In this document: piece by piece, positions 17,695 through 26,478 of the stretch
How positions within the stretch are numbered: the stretch's first letter is position 1
Layout of the letters: every line of letters begins with the position of its first letter
The notes under the pieces: model-generated
Databases searched by the model: none
The model's input: the letters and a program-made list of their open reading frames with translations, nothing else
Told to the model about the DNA's origin: nothing
From: Pseudomonas laurylsulfativorans
GTDB taxonomy: Bacteria > Pseudomonadota > Gammaproteobacteria > Pseudomonadales > Pseudomonadaceae
NCBI RefSeq assembly: GCF_002906155.1
Contig: NZ_MUJK01000007.1
Coordinates: 62,001 to 126,000, forward strand
Reading direction: 5' to 3'
Length of the DNA stretch: 64,000 nucleotides
Translations under genes and position numbers: made by a program

Positions 17695-19524
17695 ATGGAT
17701 GCGCGATTGCCTTTGACGAGTGCCGGAATTTGCCTGGCGCTGCTACTGAGCGGCTGCTCACCCAGCGATGAAAAACGCCAGGTCAGCCTCGAAGAAAAAA
17801 CCGCGCAGTTCGAAAAGTCACTGGACGCCATTCAGGATCCAAAGCTCAAGGATGCTGTGTCGGAGCTGGGCGGCTCACTGCTGCTTCTCGAGCGCGCGCA
17901 ACTCAAGCTCGACAGCAAGCCGGTAGAAACCGAATACGGCGAAGACACCCTCGCCATGCTCAAGCACTACCCGACCCCGCAGGCCCTGGTCGACACCTAC
18001 ATCAACGGGTTATTCGTGCTGCAAAAGGATTCCAGTTCCGACTACCTGACCGATCTGCAACCGGTGTTTCCGTTCACCTTCAGCGTTCCTGCCGCGTTTT
18101 TGTTTCCCCACGGGCTGGAATGGCAGTCGGTCACCTTGAGCAATAAACGAGTGATTCCCTTCCAGCCGGAGTGGTCGGAAACCGACCCCGGCATCCAGCT
18201 GAGCCCTTCGAGCTCCAACTTGACCAACCCCGATGACCTGACCGTCGCCTACCCCTTCATCGAAGGTCTCGACATCGACAGAAAGCAGCAGCCACAGCCG
18301 GTGAGCCTGCAAGGCAAAGTCGAGGTCATCGCGCCACGCCGCCTCTATAGCTTCGACCTGACGAAAAAGGACGTAGGCCAGACCCGCACCAATGACAACC
18401 TGAGCGTCACCCTGCTCACATTGACGACCAACTACGCGGAAATCGAATACAACAACAGCGCGCCGCTGGCCCCCGAAGTCAGTGAAACACCGCTGAACCC
18501 ACTGATCGTCCAGGCCAGGGACAGCACCGGGCAATTGATCTCGCGCGCCGGCTCAATCAACGAAACTGCGGTACAAATCGCCTTCTATCAGCAACAGCTG
18601 GCCAAGATGCAGCAGCAAAAGAGCTGGAGCGAGCCCCTGGAAAAACAGCTCGACGAAGAACAACGCAACTTTGAAAAACAGCAGGCTCGACATTATTCGA
18701 AGGTGTACTTCAACGGGACGATCGAAACCCTCGAAGTCAGCATCCTGGATTTTTCCGCCGCCACGGTCACCCGCAAGGACCTCGACCTGCCAATCCGGCG
18801 CTTCGATGCCGAGACCACGGACAAGTCTATCCAGCCCCTGAACCTGCACGTAGTGGTCTATGACGACCAGGCGGCGACTTGGCTAAAAGGGGCAACGCTG
18901 AGCGAGGAGCAACTGAAAAAGAACGTCAGCATCAGTCAATCGGTCGACGACCCCAGCGCTGCGCGAATCGAATTCACTCACCTGCGCAGCTTCAACGATG
19001 AACTGCTCGGCACATCGTTCAACCCCGGAGAAAGTCCGGTGAGTTTCTTCACGGAAGACACTGGCGGCAAACGCGACGAGCCGATCGAGCTGCCGCCCGA
19101 GGCCTACCAGATCGATCCCCTGCGCGGCACCATCACTTATGATCTGAACCTGTTTCCGGAAACGCCGGCCTACGCGGTGGGTTCGATGCCGTTGTTCCTG
19201 GCCACGGTCGAGCAAAAAACCATCGATACCCATCAACTGCCCAAAGGCCTCGAGCTCAAAGACAACGTGCTGGTGGTAGACCTGAAGGCGTATCCCGCCC
19301 AGGACTGGCGTTTTTTCGCCAAGGACGACACCGGCAGTTACTTGAAGGAAATTCTATCGGTCAGCCATGGCGCGAGCACACAGGGTCCGGCGCAGTTTGC
19401 CGTGCATTACTTCTACGGGCAGCCTACGCGCCTGGAAACCTATCAGCGCACTGACCTCACCACCGTGCAATATGGTTTCGAGGTCAAACTCGACAAGGCC
19501 GACATGACGCGCCTTGATCAATAG
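17695..19524 (+). CDS. Large lipoprotein of unknown function
   Basis: 609-residue predicted lipoprotein. The signal peptide ends in the lipobox LLSGC with the acylated cysteine at C21; the next residues (SPSDEK) have no Asp at +2, so outer-membrane sorting is likely. After a helical segment (about 30-70) the rest looks beta-rich with a coiled region around 290-330 (QQQLAKMQQQKSWSEPLEKQLDEEQRN). I recognise no domain. It corresponds in position to PA4573. Monocistronic, convergent with the next gene. Function unknown; the size and mixed helical/beta layout suggest a periplasm-facing structural role, which is only a guess. Confidence 0.85.
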   Translation: MDARLPLTSAGICLALLLSGCSPSDEKRQVSLEEKTAQFEKSLDAIQDPKLKDAVSELGGSLLLLERAQLKLDSKPVETEYGEDTLAMLKHYPTPQALVDTYINGLFVLQKDSSSDYLTDLQPVFPFTFSVPAAFLFPHGLEWQSVTLSNKRVIPFQPEWSETDPGIQLSPSSSNLTNPDDLTVAYPFIEGLDIDRKQQPQPVSLQGKVEVIAPRRLYSFDLTKKDVGQTRTNDNLSVTLLTLTTNYAEIEYNNSAPLAPEVSETPLNPLIVQARDSTGQLISRAGSINETAVQIAFYQQQLAKMQQQKSWSEPLEKQLDEEQRNFEKQQARHYSKVYFNGTIETLEVSILDFSAATVTRKDLDLPIRRFDAETTDKSIQPLNLHVVVYDDQAATWLKGATLSEEQLKKNVSISQSVDDPSAARIEFTHLRSFNDELLGTSFNPGESPVSFFTEDTGGKRDEPIELPPEAYQIDPLRGTITYDLNLFPETPAYAVGSMPLFLATVEQKTIDTHQLPKGLELKDNVLVVDLKAYPAQDWRFFAKDDTGSYLKEILSVSHGASTQGPAQFAVHYFYGQPTRLETYQRTDLTTVQYGFEVKLDKADMTRLDQ

Positions 19525-19530
19525 TGCGAC

Positions 19531-19872
19531 TCAGTGCTCGGGGTGAAACTCGAAGCCGCCCATGTTTCGGCAGCGACCACCGTTGATTTCCCGCAGTTGG
19601 GCTTGCAGGTGCAGGCACCAGATTTGCGGATCGTCGGCCAACTCGTAGCCGTGCAAGGTCAGGCTTTCAACAATGGTGTCGAGGATTGATTCAGCGGCGA
19701 TCGGACCGTGAAACGGGCCTTGAGCCTTGATGGCCGAAGGTTGTTCGCCGGCCATTCCGGCGGCGAAGAGCAGAGTCCACATGCCCGTATCTCCCGCCAA
19801 TGGGCGGATGGCACATTCGATACGGGTCACAAGGCCCAAACATTGACGGGTGAGACAGAGGTTGCGCGACAT
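19531..19872 (-). CDS. Conserved hypothetical protein
   Basis: 113 aa, no recognised domain. The N-terminal half (LCLTRQCLGLVTRIECAIRPLAGDTGMWTLLFAAGM) is moderately hydrophobic; the second half is charged and holds IWCLHLQAQLREING. Five cysteines are notable for the size. There is only 6 bases between its stop and the stop of the convergent lipoprotein gene. The gene order matches the PA4575 region, which supports it being real. Confidence 0.7.
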   Translation of the reverse strand: MSRNLCLTRQCLGLVTRIECAIRPLAGDTGMWTLLFAAGMAGEQPSAIKAQGPFHGPIAAESILDTIVESLTLHGYELADDPQIWCLHLQAQLREINGGRCRNMGGFEFHPEH

Positions 19873-20073
19873 GGCGGCGACCCTCGGTAGATCCGGTATT
19901 CAGCCCCCGCGGGAAGGCTGTTTCGATCCTGTGATTACTGTCGATATCCTTGAGCAGAGAATAGAAGAAAAGTCTGGCTTGCAGGCCGGACGAAGACCGA
20001 AAGGCGCCGAATGGTCATAGTGTGAATATTGACGTCATTTCGACGACGCTTTTCGACGCTTGCCACAAAAAAC

Positions 20074-20097
20074 TGTGGGAGCGAGCTCGCTCCCACA
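20074..20097. repeat. Single REP, perfect palindrome
   Basis: TGTGGGAGCGAG followed by its exact complement CTCGCTCCCACA: a 24-base perfect inverted repeat without loop bases, 32 bases beyond the 3' end of the Lon-like gene. Confidence 0.9.
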
Positions 20098-20129
20098 AGG
20101 GATTGCACAGTTTCAGCATCAACGATGCA

Positions 20130-22568
20130 TCAGGCCGGTTTGGTTTCCGCCAGAGCCTCTTGCGCCAACTCCTTCTCGGCTTCTTTCAGATCATCTTCAC
20201 TGATCATTTCCGCGATAACCCGCAAGCGCTCCACAACCCGCGCGTTCACGCTGCCTTCAGGGAACTCGCCATTCTCGTCCGGCTCGCCCGCCGGCTCGCC
20301 AACCAGCAAACTCAAGGCTTCGTCGGCCTGACGGACCGCGTACACATGAAATTGCCCCGCACGCACAGCCGCCAGCACCTTCTCGTCGAGCATCAGCGTG
20401 GCGACGTTGGCGTGAGGAATGATCGCCCCCTGCTCGCCGGTCAACCCGCGGGCTTCGCACAGACGGAAGAAGCCCTCGATCTTCTCGTTGACTCCGCCGA
20501 CCGCCTGCACTTCACCAAACTGGTTGATCGAACCGGTGATGGCAAAACACTGCTTGAGTGGGGTTTTCGACAGCGCCGAGATCAGGGTGCACGCCTCGCC
20601 CAGGGAAGCACTGTCGCCATCGACATAACCGTAGGATTGCTCCAGGGCGATGCTCGCGGAAATCGCCAGCGGGAATTCCTGGGCGTAGCGGCTGCCCAGA
20701 TACCCCGTGAGGATCATCACACCTTTGGAGTGGATCGGCTGGCCGAGGTTGACCTCGCGCTCGATGTCGACGATACCGCTGCCGCCCGGGTACACCGTGG
20801 CGGAAATCCGCGCCGGCACACCGAAGGCCGAGTCGCCGACTTCCAGCACGGTCAAGCCATTGCACTTGCCGACCGCCGCGCCATCGGTGTCGATCAGGAT
20901 GATCCCGGCCAGCATGTCGTCGAGAATCCGCGCCGAAACCCGTCCGGTCCGCGTTGCCTTGGCCTTGAGTGCACGCTCGATGTGCCCGGCGTCGGTCATT
21001 TCATCGCCAGCCAGGTGGCGAATGAAATCTGCCTCGCTGACCAGTTGGAACAAGTCACCGATACGCGCCGACAAGCGCCCCTGGTGTTCGGCCAGGCGTG
21101 CACTGTAGGTCGCCAGGCGCGCCACCGCATCGGCGGTCAACGGTGCCATGCCTTCTTCGGAAGTACGGGTTTTGAGCAACTGGGCGAACTGCTCCAGGCT
21201 CTCGTCGACCATCGGGATGTCTTCGTCGAAATCCACCAGGACGCGGAACATTTCCTGGAAGTCCGGATCGAGGTCTTGCAGCGTGTAATACAGCTGACGG
21301 GCACCGATGATGACGACTTTGACCTGCAACGGAATGTGTTGTGGTGTCAGGGTCACGGTGGCCAGACGGCCCAGTTCACCGAGCGGCGACTCCATTTTCA
21401 GCTTGCGCGATTGCAGGGCGCGTTTCAGCGCATCCCATACGAATGGCTCGCTGAGCATTTTGTCCGCTTCAAGGATCAGGAAACCGCCGTTGGCGCGGTG
21501 CAAGGCACCCGGTCGCAGTTGGCGGTAAGTGGTGTAAAGCGCGCCCTGATCGGTGCTGTATTCGATACGACCGAAAAGGTTTTCGTAGGTTGGGTGCGGC
21601 TCGAACACCACTGGCGCACCGCCGCTGACCGAGTGACCGACCACCAGGCTCGGCGCGTATTGTTCTTCCAGCAACTTGCGGGCGACAGCGTCGGTCTTGC
21701 TGTCGTCCACCAGTTGCTCGACCACCGTCTTGAGCAAGTACACCTGCATGGCTTGCAGATAACCGCACACCGCAGCGTTCTCGGCGTATTTCTCCGACAA
21801 TGGCGACAACAATGGCTGCAAGGCCAGGGTGATGGTTTCTTCGTTCAGATGACGCAGTTGGTTGCTCGACTCACGCTTCCATTGCGGCAGGCTGGCGAGC
21901 TCTTCATTCAGGCGCTCCTCCAGTGCGGAAATATCCTCGTGAAAGCGTTCGCGCTCGGCTTCCGGCAACTGGGCGAACTCAGCTTCATCCAGCGCTTTGC
22001 CGTCGCCCATCGGGGTGAAGGCGATATTGCTGGCGTCGCGGTAGAGCGCGACGTCTTTTTCCAGCGCCAGACGCTCGATGACATCCAGGGCCTTGTCGTA
22101 GCGCTGGTTGAAGGCGCGGTCGATGCTGCTTTTCTTCTGCTGGTAGGACGGGTGCTCGAAGACTGCCGGAAACGTCGCCAGCAGGTTGTCGATCAAGCCG
22201 TTGATGTCACCGATGAAAGCACCGGCGGTGCCCGATGGCAGCTCCAGTGCACGCGGCTCGCGAGGTTCATCGAAATTGTTGACGTAGACCCAGTCCGCCG
22301 GGGTCTGCAGGCGCTTGCCTTCGGCCTTGAGGTAGCGTTTGACGAACGAGAACCGGCCAGTGCCGGGCTCGCCCATGACGAATACGTTGTAACCGGGGCG
22401 TGGCATGGCCACACCGAACTGCAAGGCTTCGACTGCACGTTCCTGGCCAAGCACACCGCGAAAGGGCTCCAGATCATTGGTGGTAGAGAAGCTGAACTGT
22501 TCAGCGGAAAACGGACGGGTCAGCGCTTCGGGCGCTAGACGCAAGCTGGCAGCAACAGGATCAGGCAT
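20130..22568 (-). CDS. Lon-family ATP-dependent protease (LonB/YcbZ type)
   Basis: 812-residue AAA+ protease with a C-terminal Lon proteolytic domain. The Ser-Lys dyad is S653 (DGDSASLG) and K696 (GGVNEKIEG). The substrate-processing ATPase lies in the first 500 residues, with GANGGFLILEADK and Arg-rich TYSARLAEHQGRLSARIGD segments. The Walker A at 66-73 reads GEPGTGRF, with Arg where Lys is normal and Phe where Ser/Thr is normal. No membrane helices, so unlike archaeal LonB it should be soluble. It corresponds in position to PA4576. The tail from 750 on is acidic and helical. Confidence 0.92.
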   Translation of the reverse strand: MPDPVAASLRLAPEALTRPFSAEQFSFSTTNDLEPFRGVLGQERAVEALQFGVAMPRPGYNVFVMGEPGTGRFSFVKRYLKAEGKRLQTPADWVYVNNFDEPREPRALELPSGTAGAFIGDINGLIDNLLATFPAVFEHPSYQQKKSSIDRAFNQRYDKALDVIERLALEKDVALYRDASNIAFTPMGDGKALDEAEFAQLPEAERERFHEDISALEERLNEELASLPQWKRESSNQLRHLNEETITLALQPLLSPLSEKYAENAAVCGYLQAMQVYLLKTVVEQLVDDSKTDAVARKLLEEQYAPSLVVGHSVSGGAPVVFEPHPTYENLFGRIEYSTDQGALYTTYRQLRPGALHRANGGFLILEADKMLSEPFVWDALKRALQSRKLKMESPLGELGRLATVTLTPQHIPLQVKVVIIGARQLYYTLQDLDPDFQEMFRVLVDFDEDIPMVDESLEQFAQLLKTRTSEEGMAPLTADAVARLATYSARLAEHQGRLSARIGDLFQLVSEADFIRHLAGDEMTDAGHIERALKAKATRTGRVSARILDDMLAGIILIDTDGAAVGKCNGLTVLEVGDSAFGVPARISATVYPGGSGIVDIEREVNLGQPIHSKGVMILTGYLGSRYAQEFPLAISASIALEQSYGYVDGDSASLGEACTLISALSKTPLKQCFAITGSINQFGEVQAVGGVNEKIEGFFRLCEARGLTGEQGAIIPHANVATLMLDEKVLAAVRAGQFHVYAVRQADEALSLLVGEPAGEPDENGEFPEGSVNARVVERLRVIAEMISEDDLKEAEKELAQEALAETKPA

Positions 22569-22846
22569 CGGGCTTCCTTAACAATCGTGCGGGGCAGATG
22601 CCAGCATTCTGGCGCTGCCCATGCCCGACTGGCAAGAAGCGTCGCAGGCCCGAGCACAGTCAATCCGCCAATCCCAGGCGGGCCGGGCCTGTTTCGTCGT
22701 TTCCCCTGAATGTTTTGCAAAAAATCACGGAACCCCGTGATCGTGCCTAAACTCCAAACTGCGCGGCTGGACTAATGACCGGCCCACTGGCACCAGACGG
22801 GCCAGACCCCTTGTCTATTGGTACGCACATAAAAGAGAACAAAGCT

Positions 22847-23335
22847 ATGAAACGGATTCTTCTTGGTACTCTCTTCACCGCTGTATCCATCAATGCCATG
22901 GCGCAAGCGCCTGGCGGTCCGGATTGCGGTTGGGGCAACATGCTGTTCGAAGGCCAGCGTGGCACCCCGGCTCACTTCCTGGCATCCACCACCAACGGTA
23001 CTTCCGGCAACGCAACCTTCGGTATGACCTCCGGTACTAACGGTTGCGCAACCAATGCGGCGCTGACCTATGGCGGCAAATCCTGGATTGCCATGAATGG
23101 CATGATGAACGAGCTGTCCGAAGACATGGCCAAAGGTCAGGGCGAAGCACTGACCACCTACGCCGTGGTACTGGGCGTGGCGCCGGAAGACCGTGCGCAC
23201 TTCGCCGCCGTCACCCACGAGCACTTCCAGCAGATCTTCAGCAAGGCTGACGTGACTGCCGAAGATGTGCATACCAACACCCTGGCCGTGCTCAAAGCCG
23301 ACCCTCGTCTGGCCAAGTACGCAACTCAAGCTTAA
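22847..23335 (+). CDS. DUF3015 domain exported protein
   Basis: 162 aa with a signal peptide (MKRILLGTLFTAVSINAMA, cleaved near residue 19). The mature part starts APGGPDCGWGNMLFEGQRG and has the family features HFLASTTNGTSGNATFGM and NGCATN, with two cysteines (PDCGW and NGCAT) that may form a disulphide in the periplasm. Start 22847 is chosen for the signal peptide and an AAGAGA ribosome binding site; the frame is open 24 codons upstream. Divergent from the Lon-like gene, single gene with its own terminator. Function unknown. Confidence 0.88.
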   Translation: MKRILLGTLFTAVSINAMAQAPGGPDCGWGNMLFEGQRGTPAHFLASTTNGTSGNATFGMTSGTNGCATNAALTYGGKSWIAMNGMMNELSEDMAKGQGEALTTYAVVLGVAPEDRAHFAAVTHEHFQQIFSKADVTAEDVHTNTLAVLKADPRLAKYATQA

Positions 23336-23344
23336 GCTCGACCC

Positions 23345-23378
23345 GCCCCGCTTCTTTCGGGAAGCGGGTTTTGTTTTT
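23345..23378 (+). terminator. Rho-independent terminator of DUF3015 gene
   Basis: Stem CCCGCTTC with GAAGCGGG around a TTTCGG loop, followed by TTTTGTTTTTT, about 12 bases after the stop. Confidence 0.92.
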
Positions 23379-23412
23379 TGGACCTGCCCCTTTTTTGGGT
23401 GATGCCTCCGTA

Positions 23413-23515
23413 CTGTAGGAGCTGGCTTGCCAGCGATGATCGTTAACGATGACGCGTGTCTACTGGATAAACGCGGCGCCTTGGAGACCATCGCTGGCAA
23501 GCCAGCTCCTACAGG
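23413..23515. repeat. REP doublet (REPIN), GCTGGC class
   Basis: TGTAGGAGCTGGCTTGCCAGC and its exact complement about 60 bases apart, between DUF3015 and DUF4105 genes. Confidence 0.92.
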
Positions 23516-23568
23516 GGAAAGCATCAACCGCGCTGGGTCTTAATTTATTTCGAGTTAAGTTGCCACCT

Positions 23569-25422
23569 ATGCTCAAACGCCTTGCCTGGCTGGCGCTGTG
23601 TGTCTGCGCCCCGCTATCCGCCGCGCCTCACATCGACCCACAACGCTTGCAGCAACTGGCCAACGACCCTTTCTGGATATCCCTGGGCCATTACGAGACC
23701 GCCAAGCTCGGCGGCTGGCGCAGCTATGTCAGCGATCCGAAATTCTTCCTCGCCGCTGACGGCAATGAACATCCGGAGCATGAACTGGCGGCGACCGTGC
23801 AAGCCTTGTACGCCCCGGCCAGTGCCGGTGAACAACACGCTCAATGCGTCTACCCGGCCCGCACCCGCTGGCTCAAAGAGCAACTCGGCCTGACCGGCCT
23901 GCCGACACCGGACTGCGCCGGGTTCAAGCAATGGTTCAAGGACGTCTCGCCCGACAGCGCGGTGATGATCTTCCCGGCGGCCTATCTGAACAGCCCGTCC
24001 TCGATGTTCGGCCACACCTTGCTGCGCATCGACCAGGCCGGTGTAAAGAGCGACAAGACCTCGTTGCTCAGCTACGCCATCAACTTCGGCGCCTATATCG
24101 AGGGCTCGGACAACAGCATTATCTATGCCTGGAAAGGCCTGATGGGCGGTTATCCCGGCCTGTTCGCGCTGGTGCCCTATCAGGAAAAACTCTCGGAATA
24201 CCGCAGCCTGGAAAACCGCGACCTGTGGGAATACCGGCTGAACCTGACCCAACAGGAAACCGCGCGCATGGTCGAGCACGTCTGGGAGCTGAAGCAGATC
24301 AAGTTCGATTACTTCTTCTTCGACGAAAACTGCTCATACCGCTTGCTGGAACTGTTGCAGGTGGCCCGCCCGAGCCTGCGCCTGACCGAGCAATTCCCGA
24401 TCACGGCCATTCCCACCGACACGGTCAAGGCCGTGAAAGAGGCCGGGCTGGTGGAATCGATCCAGTATCGTCCGTCCAGGGAACGCGAGTTGCTCAGCCG
24501 CGCAGAGCCGTTGAACCCTGAAGAGCAGCAATGGGTGCTGAAAATCAGTGCCGATCAGAAGCAATTGCAAGACCCGGCGTTCCAGGCACAACCCCGCGCA
24601 CGTCAGGCACTGATTATCGATGCGGCCTATCGTCTGGAGCGCTACCGCGCCAACGGTCAGGAACGCGACCCGGCTCGCGCCCAACGCAGCTTCGAACTGC
24701 TGCGGGCAATCAACCAGAACCCGGCACCGGAGTTGGACATCCCGCAACCCGGCCTGCCTGAAGACGGTCACGAGTCCCGTACCTGGCAGCTCGGCCTCGG
24801 CACCCGTGGCGATAAAGCCTTTGGCGAGTACGGCTTGCGCATGGCGTATCACGACCTCAATGACAACAACGAAAGCTTTCCCCTTGGCGCGCAGATCGAA
24901 ATCCTGCAATTGAAACTGCGCCAGTACGAAGGCAATGACTGGCAAGTACAGCGACTGGACCTGGCGACCATTCGCTCCCTGACCCCGCGTAACCAATTGC
25001 TGCAACCGCTGTCATGGCAAGTCACCGGTGGCCTGGAGCGGGTGCCGGGCAAGCACGATGACCAGACCCTGGTCAGCCACGTCAACGGCGGTGGCGGTGG
25101 AACCTGGCAACTGGGCGACGACACGCTCGGCTTTGCCTTGGGCACGGTGCGTATCGAACACAATAACGACTTCGCAGCATTCGTCGCGCCAGCCGCTGGC
25201 TTCAACAGTGGCGTGCTGTGGAAGAACCCGCTGGGTAACTTGAGCCTGGAAGCCAAGGGTGATTTCTTCACCAATGGCGAAGTGCGTCGTAGCCTGAGCC
25301 TGAATCAACAGTGGGAAATATCCCGCAATCTCGGCCTGCGCTTGAGCGCCCAGCGTGAGTTCAGCCATTTGGCCACGCCCGAGAACGAAGTGATGCTTGA
25401 GCTGAAGTGGTATCACTACTGA
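23569..25422 (+). CDS. DUF4105 domain envelope protein
   Basis: 617 aa. The signal peptide is MLKRLAWLALCVCAPLSA (cut near AAP). The DUF4105 (Lnb N-terminal periplasmic) domain covers about 110-300 and holds the FPAAYLNSPSSMFGHTLLRID segment and FFFDENCSYRLLELL, where the conserved His and Cys may form a papain-like (NlpC/P60-like) active site. The last third is rich in alternating beta pattern (LGFALGTVRIEH, LSLEAKGDFF, LGLRLSAQREFS) and ends WYHY, an aromatic C-terminus as in outer-membrane barrels. That suggests a periplasmic enzyme domain joined to a beta-barrel; the latter is inference. Start 23569 chosen by the signal peptide. Confidence 0.88.
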   Translation: MLKRLAWLALCVCAPLSAAPHIDPQRLQQLANDPFWISLGHYETAKLGGWRSYVSDPKFFLAADGNEHPEHELAATVQALYAPASAGEQHAQCVYPARTRWLKEQLGLTGLPTPDCAGFKQWFKDVSPDSAVMIFPAAYLNSPSSMFGHTLLRIDQAGVKSDKTSLLSYAINFGAYIEGSDNSIIYAWKGLMGGYPGLFALVPYQEKLSEYRSLENRDLWEYRLNLTQQETARMVEHVWELKQIKFDYFFFDENCSYRLLELLQVARPSLRLTEQFPITAIPTDTVKAVKEAGLVESIQYRPSRERELLSRAEPLNPEEQQWVLKISADQKQLQDPAFQAQPRARQALIIDAAYRLERYRANGQERDPARAQRSFELLRAINQNPAPELDIPQPGLPEDGHESRTWQLGLGTRGDKAFGEYGLRMAYHDLNDNNESFPLGAQIEILQLKLRQYEGNDWQVQRLDLATIRSLTPRNQLLQPLSWQVTGGLERVPGKHDDQTLVSHVNGGGGGTWQLGDDTLGFALGTVRIEHNNDFAAFVAPAAGFNSGVLWKNPLGNLSLEAKGDFFTNGEVRRSLSLNQQWEISRNLGLRLSAQREFSHLATPENEVMLELKWYHY

Positions 25423-25424
25423 CC

Positions 25425-25453
25425 TTGTGGGAGCGAGCAAGCCCGCTCCCACA
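25425..25453. repeat. Single REP
   Basis: TGTGGGAGCG with AGCAAGC-type loop and CGCTCCCACA, directly after the DUF4105 stop; could act as a stabilising 3' hairpin. Confidence 0.85.
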
Positions 25454-25556
25454 GGGGTGTGGTGTTCGACGAAATGCCTACACACCTTTCACAACCACCC
25501 GACAAATCCACCTCTAGACTTTCTCTATGGGCAGCGTATCGGCTTGGGAGAGTGAG

Positions 25557-25913
25557 ATGTGGCGGTATGCGGGATGGTTGGGTGTGTTGTTGCTGATCTC
25601 AGGTTGCCAGTCAACCCACGAAGACCTGCTCGCCAAAGGCTATCCACCCGCCTTCGCCGATGGCTTCGATGACGGTTGCAGCAGTGGCCGGCAAGCCGCC
25701 GGGGCGATCACTGGCGAGTTCCGCAAAAACGTCCCGCGTTACCTTAAGGACCCGGTGTACGCCGAGGGCTGGAGCGATGGTTTCCGCCAGTGCCAGGCCA
25801 TGCGCGATAACCAGGACCGCGGGGATGGGCGCAACAGTCATCTGGAGGAGCGGGACAAAGCCTGGCAGCAGCAGAAAGATCAGGACGCCGCCCGGGCTTA
25901 TCACTCGCCGTAA
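25557..25913 (+). CDS. Small lipoprotein of unknown function
   Basis: 118 aa. The start at 25557 (MWRYAGWLGVLLLISGC) gives a lipoprotein signal with lipobox LISGC, acylated C17, and GGGAGAGTGAG as ribosome binding site; an ATG 30 bases upstream is less suitable. The mature part has two internal GY/GW motifs that look repeated: PPAFADGFDDGCSSGR and PVYAEGWSDGFRQC, each with a Cys, hinting at a duplicated small unit joined by a disulphide. The C-terminus is hydrophilic (HLEERDKAWQQQKDQDAARAY). Followed by the Gre-like gene on the same strand, 70 bases away. Confidence 0.82.
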   Translation: MWRYAGWLGVLLLISGCQSTHEDLLAKGYPPAFADGFDDGCSSGRQAAGAITGEFRKNVPRYLKDPVYAEGWSDGFRQCQAMRDNQDRGDGRNSHLEERDKAWQQQKDQDAARAYHSP

Positions 25914-25983
25914 GTCGCTTTCAGACATCCGGCGAAACCAAATGCCTGCGACCATGGCCCAAACCCTATACCGGGAGAATTTC

Positions 25984-26478
25984 ATGAGCCGTGCCTTCGT
26001 CAATGAAGATAACGCCGCTGCGCAAGCCGATCAGCCAGTCGAACGGCAGGTCAGCGCGCAGCCCAATTACGTCACGTCGCAAGGCCTGAATCTGTTGCAA
26101 GGTAAGGTCGCCGAACTGCAAACCCTGCACGCCGAACAATCGGCCAAAGGCGAACAGGCCGACAAGCAGCGCCTGGCCGATCTCGAACGTGATTTGCGTT
26201 ACTTCAAACAGCGCCTGGGCAGCGCTCAGGTGGTACCCGCCGCAACTTCGACCGACAAGGTGCAGATCGGCAGCTGGGTGATATACGCCGACGAACACGC
26301 CACCGAACGCCGGGTACAGCTGGTGGGCGAGGATCAGGCCGATGCCGCTCACGGCCTGATCAATTGGGGCTCACCGCTGGGTCGGGCACTGCTCGGCGCA
26401 CGACTCAACGACGAAGTGTTGTGGCAGCGCCCCGCCGGGGATCAATTGATAGAAGTGATTCGCATCGAACCGACTTAA
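25984..26478 (+). CDS. GreA/GreB-like transcription factor
   Basis: 164 aa, related to Gre factors that bind the RNA polymerase secondary channel. An unstructured N-terminus (1-28) precedes a predicted coiled coil (about 30-80) and a FKBP-like C-terminal domain (about 92-164: DKVQIGSWVIYAD, RVQLVGEDQADAAHGLINWGSPLGRALLG, DEVLWQRP). The coil tip reads AEQSAKGEQADKQR, without the GDxxENAxY motif whose acidic residues promote RNA cleavage in GreA/GreB. So it may bind polymerase without activating cleavage. Its 3' end overlaps gdhA (opposite strand) by 4 bases. Confidence 0.85.
   Translation: MSRAFVNEDNAAAQADQPVERQVSAQPNYVTSQGLNLLQGKVAELQTLHAEQSAKGEQADKQRLADLERDLRYFKQRLGSAQVVPAATSTDKVQIGSWVIYADEHATERRVQLVGEDQADAAHGLINWGSPLGRALLGARLNDEVLWQRPAGDQLIEVIRIEPT

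Noticed and set aside
20022..22538. 838-codon open frame opposite the Lon-like gene
   Set aside because: Antisense artefact; translation is of low complexity with His/Gln/Arg excess.
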